DNA from: Sporomusa sp. KB1
Lineage (GTDB): Bacteria > Bacillota > Negativicutes > Sporomusales > Sporomusaceae
Direction: 5' to 3'
Assembly (NCBI RefSeq): GCF_007830295.1
Contig: NZ_VLKC01000002.1
Location: 4,819,157-4,883,156, forward strand
Length of the DNA: 64,000 bases
The number at the start of each line of letters is the position of its first letter. Positions within the stretch are counted from its first letter, which is position 1. Below the pieces are notes generated by a model that was not told the DNA's origin, ran no database searches, and was given only the letters and a program-made list of their open reading frames with translations. Position numbers and translations under genes: made by a program. Below are positions 35,165 through 44,287 of this stretch, in pieces.

Positions 35165-36258
35165 TAGGCTTCAAAACTCTCATCATTATCCTCAAATGGC
35201 TCATCGCCATCACTAACTACCTGATCAAGCTTGGTATCGCCGGCAAGTAAATTTTCGCGGACCTTTTTCTCAATTTCGTCAGCAACGCCCGGGTTTTCTT
35301 TAAAATACTCTTTAACATTTTCCCTGCCTTGCCCTAGCCGTTGTCCATTATAAGAAAACCAGGCACCGCTTTTATTTATGATCTCAAGATTAACACCCAT
35401 ATCAACGATACTCCCTTCGCGGGAAATACCTTCGCCATACATTATATCAAATTCTGCCAGTTTAAATGGCGGTGCCACTTTATTTTTAACAACCTTAACC
35501 TTGGTCCGGCTGCCTACAACATCATTTCCCTGTTTTAAAGTCTCGGCTTTGCGAACATCCATACGAATAGAAGCATAGAACTTGAGGGCTCTGCCACCAG
35601 TAGTTGTCTCCGGATTGCCAAACATAACGCCCACTTTTTCGCGGATTTGATTAATAAAAATAACGGTGGTTCGTGATTTACTAATAACACCTGTTAGTTT
35701 ACGAAGGGCTTGGGACATTAGACGGGCATGCAGGCCGACATGGGAATCACCCATATCACCGTCAATTTCATTTTTGGGCACCAAGGCCGCTACCGAGTCA
35801 ATAACAACGACATCAATAGCCGCACTGCGCACAAGTGCTTCTGTAATCTCCAGCGCTTGCTCACCATTATCAGGCTGCGATATTAAAAGATTATCAATAT
35901 CAACACCCAGCTTTTTGGCATAAGAAGGATCAAGTGCATGTTCTGCATCGATAAAGGCAGCAATTCCGTCCATTTTTTGAGCCTGAGCAATAACATGCAA
36001 CGCTACTGTTGTTTTACCTGACGATTCTGGCCCAAATATCTCAATAACCCGTCCCCGCGGCACTCCGCCGACCCCGAGAGCAATATCAAGCGGCAACGAC
36101 CCTGTGGGAATAACCTCAATATTCATTTTGGCAGCGGCTTCGCCAAGCTTCATTATCGCGCCTTTGCCAAAATCTTTTTCTATTTGACGCATGGCATTTT
36201 CAAGCGCTCTAGCTTTATCCATTTCCAGATTCTTTTCAAAATCTTTGGTCTTATCCAT
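35164..36258 (-). CDS. recA: Recombinase RecA
   Basis: This 364-residue strand-exchange protein also triggers LexA cleavage. Walker A is GPESSGKTTVALHV, Walker B ends in VVVIDSVAAL, and loops L1/L2 are intact (FINQIREKVGVMFG). The C-terminus is acidic (GDEPFEDNDESFEA). The ATG at 36258 is chosen over the upstream open frame because GGGGGAGG precedes it and the promoter at 36293-36321 lies within the longer frame. It is coupled to recX and regulated by an SOS box. Confidence 0.98.
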   Translation of the reverse strand: MDKTKDFEKNLEMDKARALENAMRQIEKDFGKGAIMKLGEAAAKMNIEVIPTGSLPLDIALGVGGVPRGRVIEIFGPESSGKTTVALHVIAQAQKMDGIAAFIDAEHALDPSYAKKLGVDIDNLLISQPDNGEQALEITEALVRSAAIDVVVIDSVAALVPKNEIDGDMGDSHVGLHARLMSQALRKLTGVISKSRTTVIFINQIREKVGVMFGNPETTTGGRALKFYASIRMDVRKAETLKQGNDVVGSRTKVKVVKNKVAPPFKLAEFDIMYGEGISREGSIVDMGVNLEIINKSGAWFSYNGQRLGQGRENVKEYFKENPGVADEIEKKVRENLLAGDTKLDQVVSDGDEPFEDNDESFEA

Positions 36259-36292
36259 AGTACTATAAACCTCCCCCGACAACTCTAAGCAC

Positions 36293-36321
36293 ATTATACA
36301 AACGTTTGTTCGTTTTGTCAA
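36293..36321 (-). promoter_or_regulatory. recA promoter with embedded SOS (LexA) box
   Basis: On the minus strand TTGACA and TATAAT are exactly 17 bases apart. The spacer contains CGAACAAACGTTTG (36299-36312), matching the Firmicute LexA consensus CGAACRNRYGTTYC at 13 of 14 positions. LexA bound here would block RNA polymerase directly. Confidence 0.9.
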
Positions 36322-36359
36322 TGACAATATCGCGGTTAAGTCTATAATTTTCCTCTATT

Positions 36360-37937
36360 TTAGCGTCCTTTTGCTGGCTCAATATTAATGCGATAGCCTT
36401 TGATCGTGTTCTTATTCATGACTGATAATACTCGTTCAGCAACACTTTCCGGAACTTCTACAAATGTAAATTTGTCATAAATATTTATGACACCAATAAT
36501 GCTGCCTTCAATATCGGCCTCTTCTGCAATGGTACGGACAATATCCTGAGGCTGAATTCTTTGCGCCCGTCCAGCATTAATAAACAGCCGTACCATGCCT
36601 GGTTCGGCACCAGTATTACCAAACTGAGCTTTTTCAATAACAGCTTGTTCTTTATACCCTTCCTGAAAGAGTTTTAGTGCCGCCGCAGCAAGATCAATTG
36701 GATCATAGTCTGCCGCTAAATCGGCAACGATGCCGCTGTACACATCAAAACTGCCTCTGGCAATGGTCTGTGTAAGTTGATTCTTAATAACCTCAGTTTG
36801 ACGCTCCAGGATATCTGCCGGAGATGGCAGCTGCCGCCGTAATATCCGTGTTTTTACTTCTTTCTCAATAAGTTTTAGTTGCCTGTATTCACGCGGCTGA
36901 ATAAATGTAATCGCTACCCCTTTTTTTCCGGCCCGTCCAGTACGGCCAATTCGATGAACATATGACTCGGGATCTTGCGGGATATCATAGTTGATAACAT
37001 GAGTTATATCGTCAATATCCAGTCCACGTGCAGCTACATCGGTAGCAATAAGTATATCTAATTTACCATCCCGGAATTTTTTCATAACCCGGTCACGCTG
37101 GGCCTGACTAAGATCGCCATGCAAGGCGTCTGAGATATAGCCGCGTGCCGACAGAGAAGCAACTAAATCATCAACACCTTTTTTGGTGCGGCAAAAAATA
37201 ATTACTCTGCCAACTGTCTCCGAATCAAGTACCCGGCATAAACCATCAAGCTTATCCCTGGTTTCATAATATATTTGGTCGGTAAGCGGCACTGTCAATT
37301 GTTCTTTACTAATAGTTACCGTTACCCTATCCTTCATATACTTATTGGCTAAAACCATTATTTCTGTTGGCATAGTAGCCGAAAATAACAGCGTTTGCCG
37401 TTCAGCAGGAACATGTTGCAGGATACTTTCGAGATCATCAACAAAACCCATATCCAGCATCTCATCTGCTTCATCAAGAATCAGCATTTTTACATTGTCT
37501 AGTTTGATGGTATTTCTGCGAATATGATCTAAGAGCCGTCCCGGGGTTCCTACAACTACCTGCACACCTGATTTGAGAGTTCTAATCTGTCGATCTATAG
37601 CCTGACCGCCATAAATCGGTAATGTCTTTATCCGCTTAAATTTTCCGATTTTCCCTAATTCTTCTGATACCTGGATAGCCAGTTCTCTGGTAGGCGTTAA
37701 TACTAGAGCCTGAATTTGTTTGAGCTCAGTTATCCGCTCCATAATGGGTATACCGAAAGCAGCTGTTTTTCCAGTACCGGTTTGTGCCTGTCCCAAAACA
37801 TCGTTTCCAGCCAATACCAGCGGAATTGTTTGGTTTTGAATCGGCGAGGGTTCTTCAAAACCCATTTCAGTTATAGCCGCCGCTGTTTTTTTAGTTAACG
37901 AAATATTACCAAATAAAGTTACTGTATCTTTCAACAT
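36360..37937 (-). CDS. DEAD-box RNA helicase, DeaD/CshA type
   Basis: This 525-residue RNA helicase has the full motif set: AQTGTGKTAAFGIP, PTRELAIQV, LDEADEMLDMGF, LLFSATMP and HRIGRTGRAGKKG. The C-terminal part has a dimerisation-like region and a DbpA-type RNA-binding domain (VRLFINAGRAQRIQPQDIVR, IINIYDKFTFVEVPESVAE). Such proteins unwind rRNA precursors and structured mRNA, mainly at low temperature. A strong AGGAGG precedes the ATG, 10 bases after the cinA stop, so cinA and the helicase are co-transcribed. Confidence 0.92.
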   Translation of the reverse strand: MLKDTVTLFGNISLTKKTAAAITEMGFEEPSPIQNQTIPLVLAGNDVLGQAQTGTGKTAAFGIPIMERITELKQIQALVLTPTRELAIQVSEELGKIGKFKRIKTLPIYGGQAIDRQIRTLKSGVQVVVGTPGRLLDHIRRNTIKLDNVKMLILDEADEMLDMGFVDDLESILQHVPAERQTLLFSATMPTEIMVLANKYMKDRVTVTISKEQLTVPLTDQIYYETRDKLDGLCRVLDSETVGRVIIFCRTKKGVDDLVASLSARGYISDALHGDLSQAQRDRVMKKFRDGKLDILIATDVAARGLDIDDITHVINYDIPQDPESYVHRIGRTGRAGKKGVAITFIQPREYRQLKLIEKEVKTRILRRQLPSPADILERQTEVIKNQLTQTIARGSFDVYSGIVADLAADYDPIDLAAAALKLFQEGYKEQAVIEKAQFGNTGAEPGMVRLFINAGRAQRIQPQDIVRTIAEEADIEGSIIGVINIYDKFTFVEVPESVAERVLSVMNKNTIKGYRINIEPAKGR

Positions 37938-37947
37938 AAAAAACCTC

Positions 37948-39195
37948 CTATATATTAAGCAAATAATGCCTTACATGATTAAGGGCAGCTAAAGCAGTCC
38001 GGTGTTTTATATCCAGGCGTGTTCCATTAAAGTAATGCTCATAACACACTTTTCCTGCCGAACCATCAATAGCAATATAGACAAGGCCTACAGGCTTATT
38101 TTCAGTTGCTCCGTCCGGACCAGCAATACCCGTAATACCAACGCCTATACTTGTTTGAAATCTTTCCTTAATACCTTGAGCCATACATTCAGCTGTCTCT
38201 TGACTTACAGCACCCTTGGTTGCAATTATTTCTTCAGGGACACCGACGTGGCGCGTTTTGACAGCATTACTGTAACATACTATTGAACCTAATAGATACT
38301 GTGAACTACCAGGAACATCGGTAATACGGCTGCTAACAAGCCCACCGGTACAAGATTCCGCTAATGCGATTGTTAATTTTTTGGCTAAAAGCAAGTTACC
38401 TACAGACTTTTCCATAGTTTCTTCATCAATGCCAAAAATATATTCGTTTAATAACGGCTGAATTTGTCCTTCAAGTTCGTTAATCAATTGTACTGACTCG
38501 GTTTCACTGCCTGCTCGCGCCGTGATCCGTACATGAATTTCACCATTTCTGGCTAGCAAAGCCAATGTCGGATTCGATTGGGCTGAAATATACTTCTTAA
38601 TTCTTTCTTCTAATGCAGATTCTCCCAGTCCATATGTCCGGAGAACTCTTGACACAATTGCGCCTTGGACTCCAAATCGCTCAGTAAGATATGTAATGAT
38701 CGATTTCTCAAACATTGCCGCTAATTCATGCGGTGGACCTGGCAAATTTATAATTACTTTTCCTGTTGTCTCTTGTTCTATAATAACCCCTGGTGCTGTG
38801 CCACAAGTATTTTCAATAATTTGTGCGCCTTCCGGCATCATAGCCTGACGCAAATTGTTATCTGTCATACATAAACGATGCTCGGTAAAGAAACGTTGTA
38901 TTCGCTCAGCACTGGCTGCATGCAAATACATTGGTTTATTGAGTAGTGAAGCAGTTACTTCTTTCGTTATATCCCCTTGTGTAGGCCCTAAACCGCCACT
39001 GGTAATAACGATGTTGGCCCGCTCTAACGCTGTTTTTAAAACGCTTTTCATTCTTTCCCGGTTGTCACCGACTGTAGTTTGATATAATACGCTGAAACCT
39101 AGCTCGTTTAATCGGGCTGCTAAGAACGGTGCATTTGTATTCACAATTTGCCCCAAAAGAAGTTCGGTTCCAGTGTTTACTAATTCAATAATCAT
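37948..39195 (-). CDS. cinA: CinA-family protein (ADP-ribose pyrophosphatase / NMN amidohydrolase)
   Basis: This protein of about 415 residues joins an N-terminal MoCF-like domain (VNTGTELLLGQIVNTNAP, TSGGLGPTQGDITKEV) to a C-terminal PncC deamidase domain (ALAESCTGGLVSSRITDV, GSSQYLLGSIVCYSN, GITGIAGPDG). Together they clear ADP-ribose and recycle nicotinamide mononucleotide. The gene often neighbours recA in Firmicutes, as here. Met4 at 39195 is favoured by spacing from GGGAGG; Met1 (39204) is very close to that site. Confidence 0.92.
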   Translation of the reverse strand: MIIELVNTGTELLLGQIVNTNAPFLAARLNELGFSVLYQTTVGDNRERMKSVLKTALERANIVITSGGLGPTQGDITKEVTASLLNKPMYLHAASAERIQRFFTEHRLCMTDNNLRQAMMPEGAQIIENTCGTAPGVIIEQETTGKVIINLPGPPHELAAMFEKSIITYLTERFGVQGAIVSRVLRTYGLGESALEERIKKYISAQSNPTLALLARNGEIHVRITARAGSETESVQLINELEGQIQPLLNEYIFGIDEETMEKSVGNLLLAKKLTIALAESCTGGLVSSRITDVPGSSQYLLGSIVCYSNAVKTRHVGVPEEIIATKGAVSQETAECMAQGIKERFQTSIGVGITGIAGPDGATENKPVGLVYIAIDGSAGKVCYEHYFNGTRLDIKHRTALAALNHVRHYLLNI

Positions 39196-39270
39196 ATAGC
39201 TCATTCCCTCCCAGCATTAATTCATTCGCGTTGCAAATTGGTAATTCCTTTCTATTGCTGAACTTTAACA

Positions 39271-39305
39271 AAAAATAGCAGAGCCTAAGCGCCTCTACTA
39301 TTTTT
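39271..39305 (-). terminator. Terminator of rimO
   Basis: A 13-base stem AAAAATAGcAGAG/CTCTaCTATTTTT with one mismatch lies about 30 bases past the rimO stop and ends in a T-run on either strand. Confidence 0.75.
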
Positions 39306-39336
39306 AAGCTTGCATTATACTATTATGCAGCTACTC

Positions 39337-40665
39337 TTACTTTTTTTCGGCCACTAAATCATATGTGAAGCCCTGTACAACTTCTGCCTGTACAAGTTCT
39401 CCCGGCAACAAGCCTATAGCGTTTTCAACATAAACACAGCCATCGACATCAGGCGCTTCCCGGTAAGATCTGCCAAATGCCACACTAGGCTGATCCTGGT
39501 TATGTCCCTCAATCAATACTGTCAGCATTTTCCCCTCCATATCATGGTTCAACTCTTCAGAAACGCGGCATTGTAAAGACATTAGTTCGTGGAAGCGCTC
39601 CTCTTTGACACTATCAGGCACTTGATTCTCCATAATTCCAGCAGGCGTGTCCTCTTCCTGGGAATAGGTAAATATACCTACTCGCTCAAACTTTTGCTCC
39701 AGCATAAAGTTTTTCAATGACTCAAAATGTTTATCTGTCTCCCCTGGAAAACCAACAATAAATGAAGTACGAATGGCCACCCCAGGAATAACAGTGCGAA
39801 TTTTCTTCAGTAAGTTTTCAATATCAGATCGTGTGTCACGGCGATTCATTGCCGACAGAATTTCGTCATCAGCATGTTGTAGCGGCAGATCAATGTAGTT
39901 GCAAATCTTTGGTTCACTGGCAATAAATTCAATAAGTTCTTCAGTGAAATATTTAGGATAACAATATAGCAATCTAATCCAAAAAACACCTTCAATTTTA
40001 ACCAGTTCGTTAAGCAGATTCGTTAATTGGGGCTTATCATAACGGTCACGCCCATAACTTGTAGTATCCTGAGCGATAAGGTTGATTTCTTTTACTCCCC
40101 GCTCAGTAAGTTTTTTCACTTCATTTACAATTGATTCTATTGAGCGACTGCGGTATTTGCCTCGCACAAGAGGAATTACACAATAGGAACAGCAGTTGCT
40201 GCATCCTTCTGCAATCTTTACATAAGCACTATATGCTGGAGTAGTAGTAATTCGCCGCATAGTCTCATCATACAATGTGTCTGTTTCACCAATAAGCAAA
40301 ACCCGTTCATCCGCCAGTACCGCATTAACAGCTTCCATAATTCGATGCCATGCACCTGTACCAACAATTGCGGATATTTCCGGTAATTCGTCTAATAATT
40401 CCTGCTGATAACGCTGGCCTAAGCAGCCGGCAACAATAACCCCCCGGCATTTACCAGTTTGTTTATACTCAGCCATCTGCATAATGGTTGAGATCGATTC
40501 CTCTTTAGCAGAATCTATGAACCCGCAGGTATTAATAATTAATAGTTCAGCATCCTGGGGATTATCGGTAATATGTATATTATTATCCGCTAAAATGCCC
40601 AGCATTACCTCGGTATCTACGAGGTTTTTGGCACATCCCAGACTAATAAATCCTGCTTTAAGCAT
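39337..40665 (-). CDS. rimO: Ribosomal protein S12 methylthiotransferase
   Basis: This 442-residue radical-SAM enzyme methylthiolates an Asp of ribosomal protein S12. The N-terminal cluster Cys residues lie in ISLGCAKNLVD, NTCGFIDSAKEES and VAGCLGQRY; SLGCAKNLVD separates RimO from MiaB. The radical-SAM motif is GCSNCCSYCVIPLVRGKYRS and a TRAM domain closes the protein. The start at 40665 follows AAGGAGG by eight bases; the longer frame to 40695 lacks a site. It has its own terminator. Confidence 0.96.
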   Translation of the reverse strand: MLKAGFISLGCAKNLVDTEVMLGILADNNIHITDNPQDAELLIINTCGFIDSAKEESISTIMQMAEYKQTGKCRGVIVAGCLGQRYQQELLDELPEISAIVGTGAWHRIMEAVNAVLADERVLLIGETDTLYDETMRRITTTPAYSAYVKIAEGCSNCCSYCVIPLVRGKYRSRSIESIVNEVKKLTERGVKEINLIAQDTTSYGRDRYDKPQLTNLLNELVKIEGVFWIRLLYCYPKYFTEELIEFIASEPKICNYIDLPLQHADDEILSAMNRRDTRSDIENLLKKIRTVIPGVAIRTSFIVGFPGETDKHFESLKNFMLEQKFERVGIFTYSQEEDTPAGIMENQVPDSVKEERFHELMSLQCRVSEELNHDMEGKMLTVLIEGHNQDQPSVAFGRSYREAPDVDGCVYVENAIGLLPGELVQAEVVQGFTYDLVAEKK

Positions 40666-40726
40666 TACGTGCTCCTCCTTATATCTGATGACCAAATTAT
40701 TCTATAATCCCACTTGAATCTAAGTC

Positions 40727-41758
40727 TCACTGTATCCCCAAACGAGCTTGTTGTACCCAGTTATCCAATATTTTCCGTTGCTGTTCGGGAGAATACATAT
40801 CATGATGGTCCAGGAGCTTTATATTTTTAGCGGCATATTCCCGATACGTTGGTGTTCCTGGGTTTGTCGGCATAAAATAAAATTTATGTTCTGCCATACA
40901 TGCGAGTGCTTCTTCTTGAGTAAGCCAATCAATAAACTGCTGTGCTTCAACCGTGTGGGGAGCGCTCCTAACCAGGCCTACCCCTGTCAATAAAAACGCA
41001 GTTCCCTCCTCAGGATAGATAATTTGTACAGGAAAACCATCTTTAACATAACGCATAGCTTCACTATGCACAGCTATAGCCAGGTCAACCTCTGCCATAC
41101 TGGCCATTCGCGCTGGCGTTGCTAAAAATTTGGCATACTGCACAACCTGTGGATGAATTTTTTTAAACAAGTCTAAGGTTGGTTGCTCGCCATTAGCCGC
41201 AACTAGCGTATATAAAAGATTAGCGGCAGCATCGGCTGCTAGAAAGTCGGTCAAACCCAATCTCTGCTTAGAATCTGACGGCAAGTCAGACCATTTTGCT
41301 GGTTTTTTCTTGGTTGAATTTAAATAATCCTGATTGACTGCAAAAATTATCGGATCATACCAAATGCCTACCCAATAACCATCAGTATCTTGAAATCTAT
41401 TTGGTACTATATCCGTATACTCAGATTGGTAAGGTATCAGCAGAGCATTGTTTCGTGCCTGTTTTAATGTTTTACGGTTAGCAAGAATAAGATCTGCTTG
41501 CCGGTCTCCTGCGTCTTCGATCAGCCTACTAAACAAATCCTTTTCCGTAAGCGGTGTAATAGTAACTCGGACCTTTGCGACCTTTTCGTATTCCTGAGCT
41601 AATACGGCTACCTGCTCAATAGGCAAGGTCGTATAAACATTAATCGTCGGTAAACTGTTTTTATTTTGTTTACCTGCATAACCGATAAGGTAAGTAGTAG
41701 CCGTAATTACTAGTGCTACAAAAATAGCCATTACTAATAATGGCAGATAGCGTTTCAT
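40727..41758 (-). CDS. Extracellular solute-binding protein (orphan)
   Basis: This 343-residue protein has an N-terminal signal or anchor helix (about 5-27, LPLLVMAIFVALVITATTYL) without a lipobox, then a type II periplasmic-binding fold (PTINVYTTLPIEQVAVLAQE, ADLILANRKTLKQAR, GYWVGIWYDPIIFAVNQDYL, GVGLVRSAPHTVEAQQFIDW). This resembles iron or polyamine-type binding proteins. No permease or ATPase genes are adjacent, so it either works with a transporter elsewhere or acts as a membrane-held sensor. A membrane-protein gene is divergent from it. Confidence 0.8.
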   Translation of the reverse strand: MKRYLPLLVMAIFVALVITATTYLIGYAGKQNKNSLPTINVYTTLPIEQVAVLAQEYEKVAKVRVTITPLTEKDLFSRLIEDAGDRQADLILANRKTLKQARNNALLIPYQSEYTDIVPNRFQDTDGYWVGIWYDPIIFAVNQDYLNSTKKKPAKWSDLPSDSKQRLGLTDFLAADAAANLLYTLVAANGEQPTLDLFKKIHPQVVQYAKFLATPARMASMAEVDLAIAVHSEAMRYVKDGFPVQIIYPEEGTAFLLTGVGLVRSAPHTVEAQQFIDWLTQEEALACMAEHKFYFMPTNPGTPTYREYAAKNIKLLDHHDMYSPEQQRKILDNWVQQARLGIQ

Positions 41759-41871
41759 ACATTACCCCCATATGATTGATCTGGTTACTAGCATTAACAA
41801 CTAAGGCAAACATATATACTATACCTTTTATTTGTTCTTTATGCAAGTCCTAATCCCTTCTATGCAGAAGA

Positions 41872-41900
41872 TTGCATTTAAAAAAGCGGTGAATTATGAT
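41872..41900 (+). promoter_or_regulatory. Promoter of the small membrane-protein gene
   Basis: TTGCAT and TATGAT are separated by 17 bases. The -10 box covers the ATG at 41896, which argues that translation starts downstream at the TTG at 41929. Confidence 0.6.
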
Positions 41901-41928
41901 AAAATTAAAAAGGAAAGGAGTTGTTTTT

Positions 41929-42312
41929 TTGACCGAGAAGCCCTCATTCTTATCTTTTTTTCATCCAGATTTGACCGCACGTTTGATTATTGTCATAATT
42001 TTTTTGCTGCTCATTGCTATTGGTTATGTATTTGGCATCTACGATGGACTGGTAAATAATAACCCTACTGCTATCTTTAATTCGTTTGTTGCAGTGCTGC
42101 TCTATGCTATCCCGGCATTTGGATTATTGCGGCTTAAGCGTTGGGCCCGCTTATTTGAGTTGGGATTGTCCATATTATTTGTAATAATTGGCCTGGTAAT
42201 CCTGTTTGGTTATAGCCTGACCATGGGTATTATGACACTTGTCCCCCATGGTTTAATTGCCATTTACCTTTTATCAAATGACTGCCGGCGGGCATTTGGT
42301 ATGATAAAGTAA
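41929..42312 (+). CDS. Small integral membrane protein, unknown function
   Basis: This protein of about 127 residues has four hydrophobic segments (ARLIIVIIFLLLIAIGYVFG, SFVAVLLYAIPAFGLL, LFELGLSILFVIIGLVILFG, MGIMTLVPHGLIAIYLLS). The TTG start at 41929 follows AAAGGAG by eight bases; the upstream ATG overlaps the promoter. It is one of the few plus-strand genes in the housekeeping block and is convergent with the YgiQ gene. Short multi-helix proteins of this type are common and mostly uncharacterised. Confidence 0.65.
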   Translation: MTEKPSFLSFFHPDLTARLIIVIIFLLLIAIGYVFGIYDGLVNNNPTAIFNSFVAVLLYAIPAFGLLRLKRWARLFELGLSILFVIIGLVILFGYSLTMGIMTLVPHGLIAIYLLSNDCRRAFGMIK

Positions 42313-42349
42313 GCCTTAGTCGTTCAATCCAGGAAGGTTTTAAATCTGA

Positions 42350-42396
42350 AAACCAAAAAGAAGGCTAGATTTTGAATCTAGCCTTCTTTTTGGTTT
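42350..42396. terminator. Bidirectional terminator with a perfect 22-base stem
   Basis: Arms 42350-42371 and 42375-42396 are exact complements around a three-base loop, with A/T-rich outer ends. It serves the membrane-protein gene on the plus strand and the YgiQ gene on the minus strand. The YgiQ stop codon (42365) lies inside the stem. Confidence 0.85.
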
Positions 42397-44266
42397 CTTT
42401 GCTGCGCGAAGCATGTAATCTACGGGACTTATTTTGTGATTCCCCTTTGCTTACGCTGGTAACAGGCTGTTTGTTGCGGGGCGGCCGGATTAAACATTTT
42501 GGTTCATAGCCGATTAAATCCTGTCGGCCTGCTTTACTAAGCGCTTCATAAACCAAATTGTAGTTTTTAGGATCGCGGTATTGCAGCAATGCTCGCTGCA
42601 GCCCTTTGTCATGGGGATTTTTGGCAACATAGACCTTTTCCCCGGTTAACGGGTGAATTTCTGTATAGTACATGCAGGTTGATAAGCTTCCCGGAGTGGG
42701 AATAAAATCCTGTACTTGTTCCGGTCGATAGCTGGTATCACGTAGAAATTCAGCCAATTCAATAGCCTCTTTTAGGCCGGCTCCCGGATGGCTAGACATA
42801 AAGTAGGGTACTAAGTACTGTTTTTTCCCTAAGTCTATATTTATTTGTTCATATGCTTTTTTAAATTTCAGATAGGTATTTTTACCTGATTTACCCATTA
42901 AGTTTGTAACTTTAGACGAAATATGTTCTGGCGCAACCTTTAGCTGACCACTAACATGGTGCTCGCATAATTCTCGTAAAAATCCCATATCCTTGGCAGC
43001 CAACAGATAGTCATAACGCAGACCTGACCGAACAAAGACTTTTTTTATTCCTGGAATTTGTCGAATTGCCCTAAGTAATTCTAAATAGTCGCGATGGCTG
43101 GTGTTTAAACTCTTGCAGGCATTGGGGAACAGGCACTGCTTGCCGCGGCAGGTTCCCCGCTCTGCTTGCTGCTCACAAGCAGGTTGGCGAAAGTTCGCAG
43201 TAGGACCGCCGACGTCATGGATATAGCCTTTGAAATCTGGCAACTGAACGATTTGGGCAGCTTCCCGTAGTATTGATTCCGGACTGCGACTTTGGATCAT
43301 TCTTCCCTGATGGGCATATAAAGCACAAAAAGAGCAACTGCCATAACAGCCGCGATGACTAACGATACTAAACTTTACCTCCTGGATAGCCGGAACACCG
43401 CCAGCTGCACTATAAGAAGGATGGTAAGTACGCTGATAAGGCAAATCATATATTTCATCCATTTCAGTGGTGGAAAGTGGCATTGCTGGTGGATTCTGCA
43501 CTACATAGTGTTCCCCATGCCTCTGAGCTATCGTTTTTCCCCGTATAGCATCCTGCTCTAAATATTGCGTTTTAAAAGCTTTCGCAAACTGCACCTTATT
43601 TGCAGTAACGTCTTGATAACCCGGTGTTTCGATATAGTCCCACAGATGCTCTATTGATTCTGCAGGATAACAGGTTCCAGGTATATCCCGAATATCTTTG
43701 ATATTTATACCAGTCGATAATTGTGCGGCTAACTCTTTAATCTGACTTTCGCCCATACCATAAATTAACAGATCTGCTCTACTATCAATCAGAATTGATC
43801 GTCGTACGCTATCTGACCAATAATCATAATGAGCAAATCGTCTTAAACTAGCTTCAATACCGCCAATAATAAGCGGAGTATGCTTCCAAATCTCCCTTAT
43901 TCTGTTACAATAAACAATTGTCGCCCGTTCCGGCCTAAGTCCAGCCTGGCCACCGGGCGAATAATTATCTGTACTGCGGTATTTTTTAGCTGCCGTAAAT
44001 TTATTGAGCATAGAATCAAGATTGCCTGCCGAAACCAATATCCCTAGTCGCGGCTTGCCTAAGCGTTTAAAATCAGAAGTTGAACGCCAATTCGGCTGAG
44101 CAATTATTCCAACCTTATAACCGTATTTTTCCAGCAGCCTGCAAATAATCGCAGGACCAAAGCTGGGATGGTCAACATAGGCATCACCACTTATAAAAAG
44201 AAAGTCCAACTGCTCCCAGCCACGTTTAGCCATATCTTCCTTGGTCATTGGTAAAAAATCTGTCAT
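42365..44266 (-). CDS. YgiQ-family radical SAM protein
   Basis: This 633-residue protein belongs to the YgiQ family. The N-terminal domain resembles B12-binding or UPF0313 folds (FISGDAYVDHPSFGPAII, IIGGIEASLRRFAHYDYW). The radical-SAM cluster motif is HRGCYGSCSFCALYAHQGR. The long C-terminal part has DVGGPTANF and HPGAGLKEAIELAEFLRD, diagnostic for YgiQ. The reaction is not established. The final residues are lysine-rich (KETKKKARFKI) and are encoded within the terminator stem. The gene lies 21 bases after the RodZ-like gene. Confidence 0.9.
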   Translation of the reverse strand: MTDFLPMTKEDMAKRGWEQLDFLFISGDAYVDHPSFGPAIICRLLEKYGYKVGIIAQPNWRSTSDFKRLGKPRLGILVSAGNLDSMLNKFTAAKKYRSTDNYSPGGQAGLRPERATIVYCNRIREIWKHTPLIIGGIEASLRRFAHYDYWSDSVRRSILIDSRADLLIYGMGESQIKELAAQLSTGINIKDIRDIPGTCYPAESIEHLWDYIETPGYQDVTANKVQFAKAFKTQYLEQDAIRGKTIAQRHGEHYVVQNPPAMPLSTTEMDEIYDLPYQRTYHPSYSAAGGVPAIQEVKFSIVSHRGCYGSCSFCALYAHQGRMIQSRSPESILREAAQIVQLPDFKGYIHDVGGPTANFRQPACEQQAERGTCRGKQCLFPNACKSLNTSHRDYLELLRAIRQIPGIKKVFVRSGLRYDYLLAAKDMGFLRELCEHHVSGQLKVAPEHISSKVTNLMGKSGKNTYLKFKKAYEQINIDLGKKQYLVPYFMSSHPGAGLKEAIELAEFLRDTSYRPEQVQDFIPTPGSLSTCMYYTEIHPLTGEKVYVAKNPHDKGLQRALLQYRDPKNYNLVYEALSKAGRQDLIGYEPKCLIRPPRNKQPVTSVSKGESQNKSRRLHASRSKETKKKARFKI

Positions 44267-44287
44267 GCTGCTAGATTTACCTCATTC

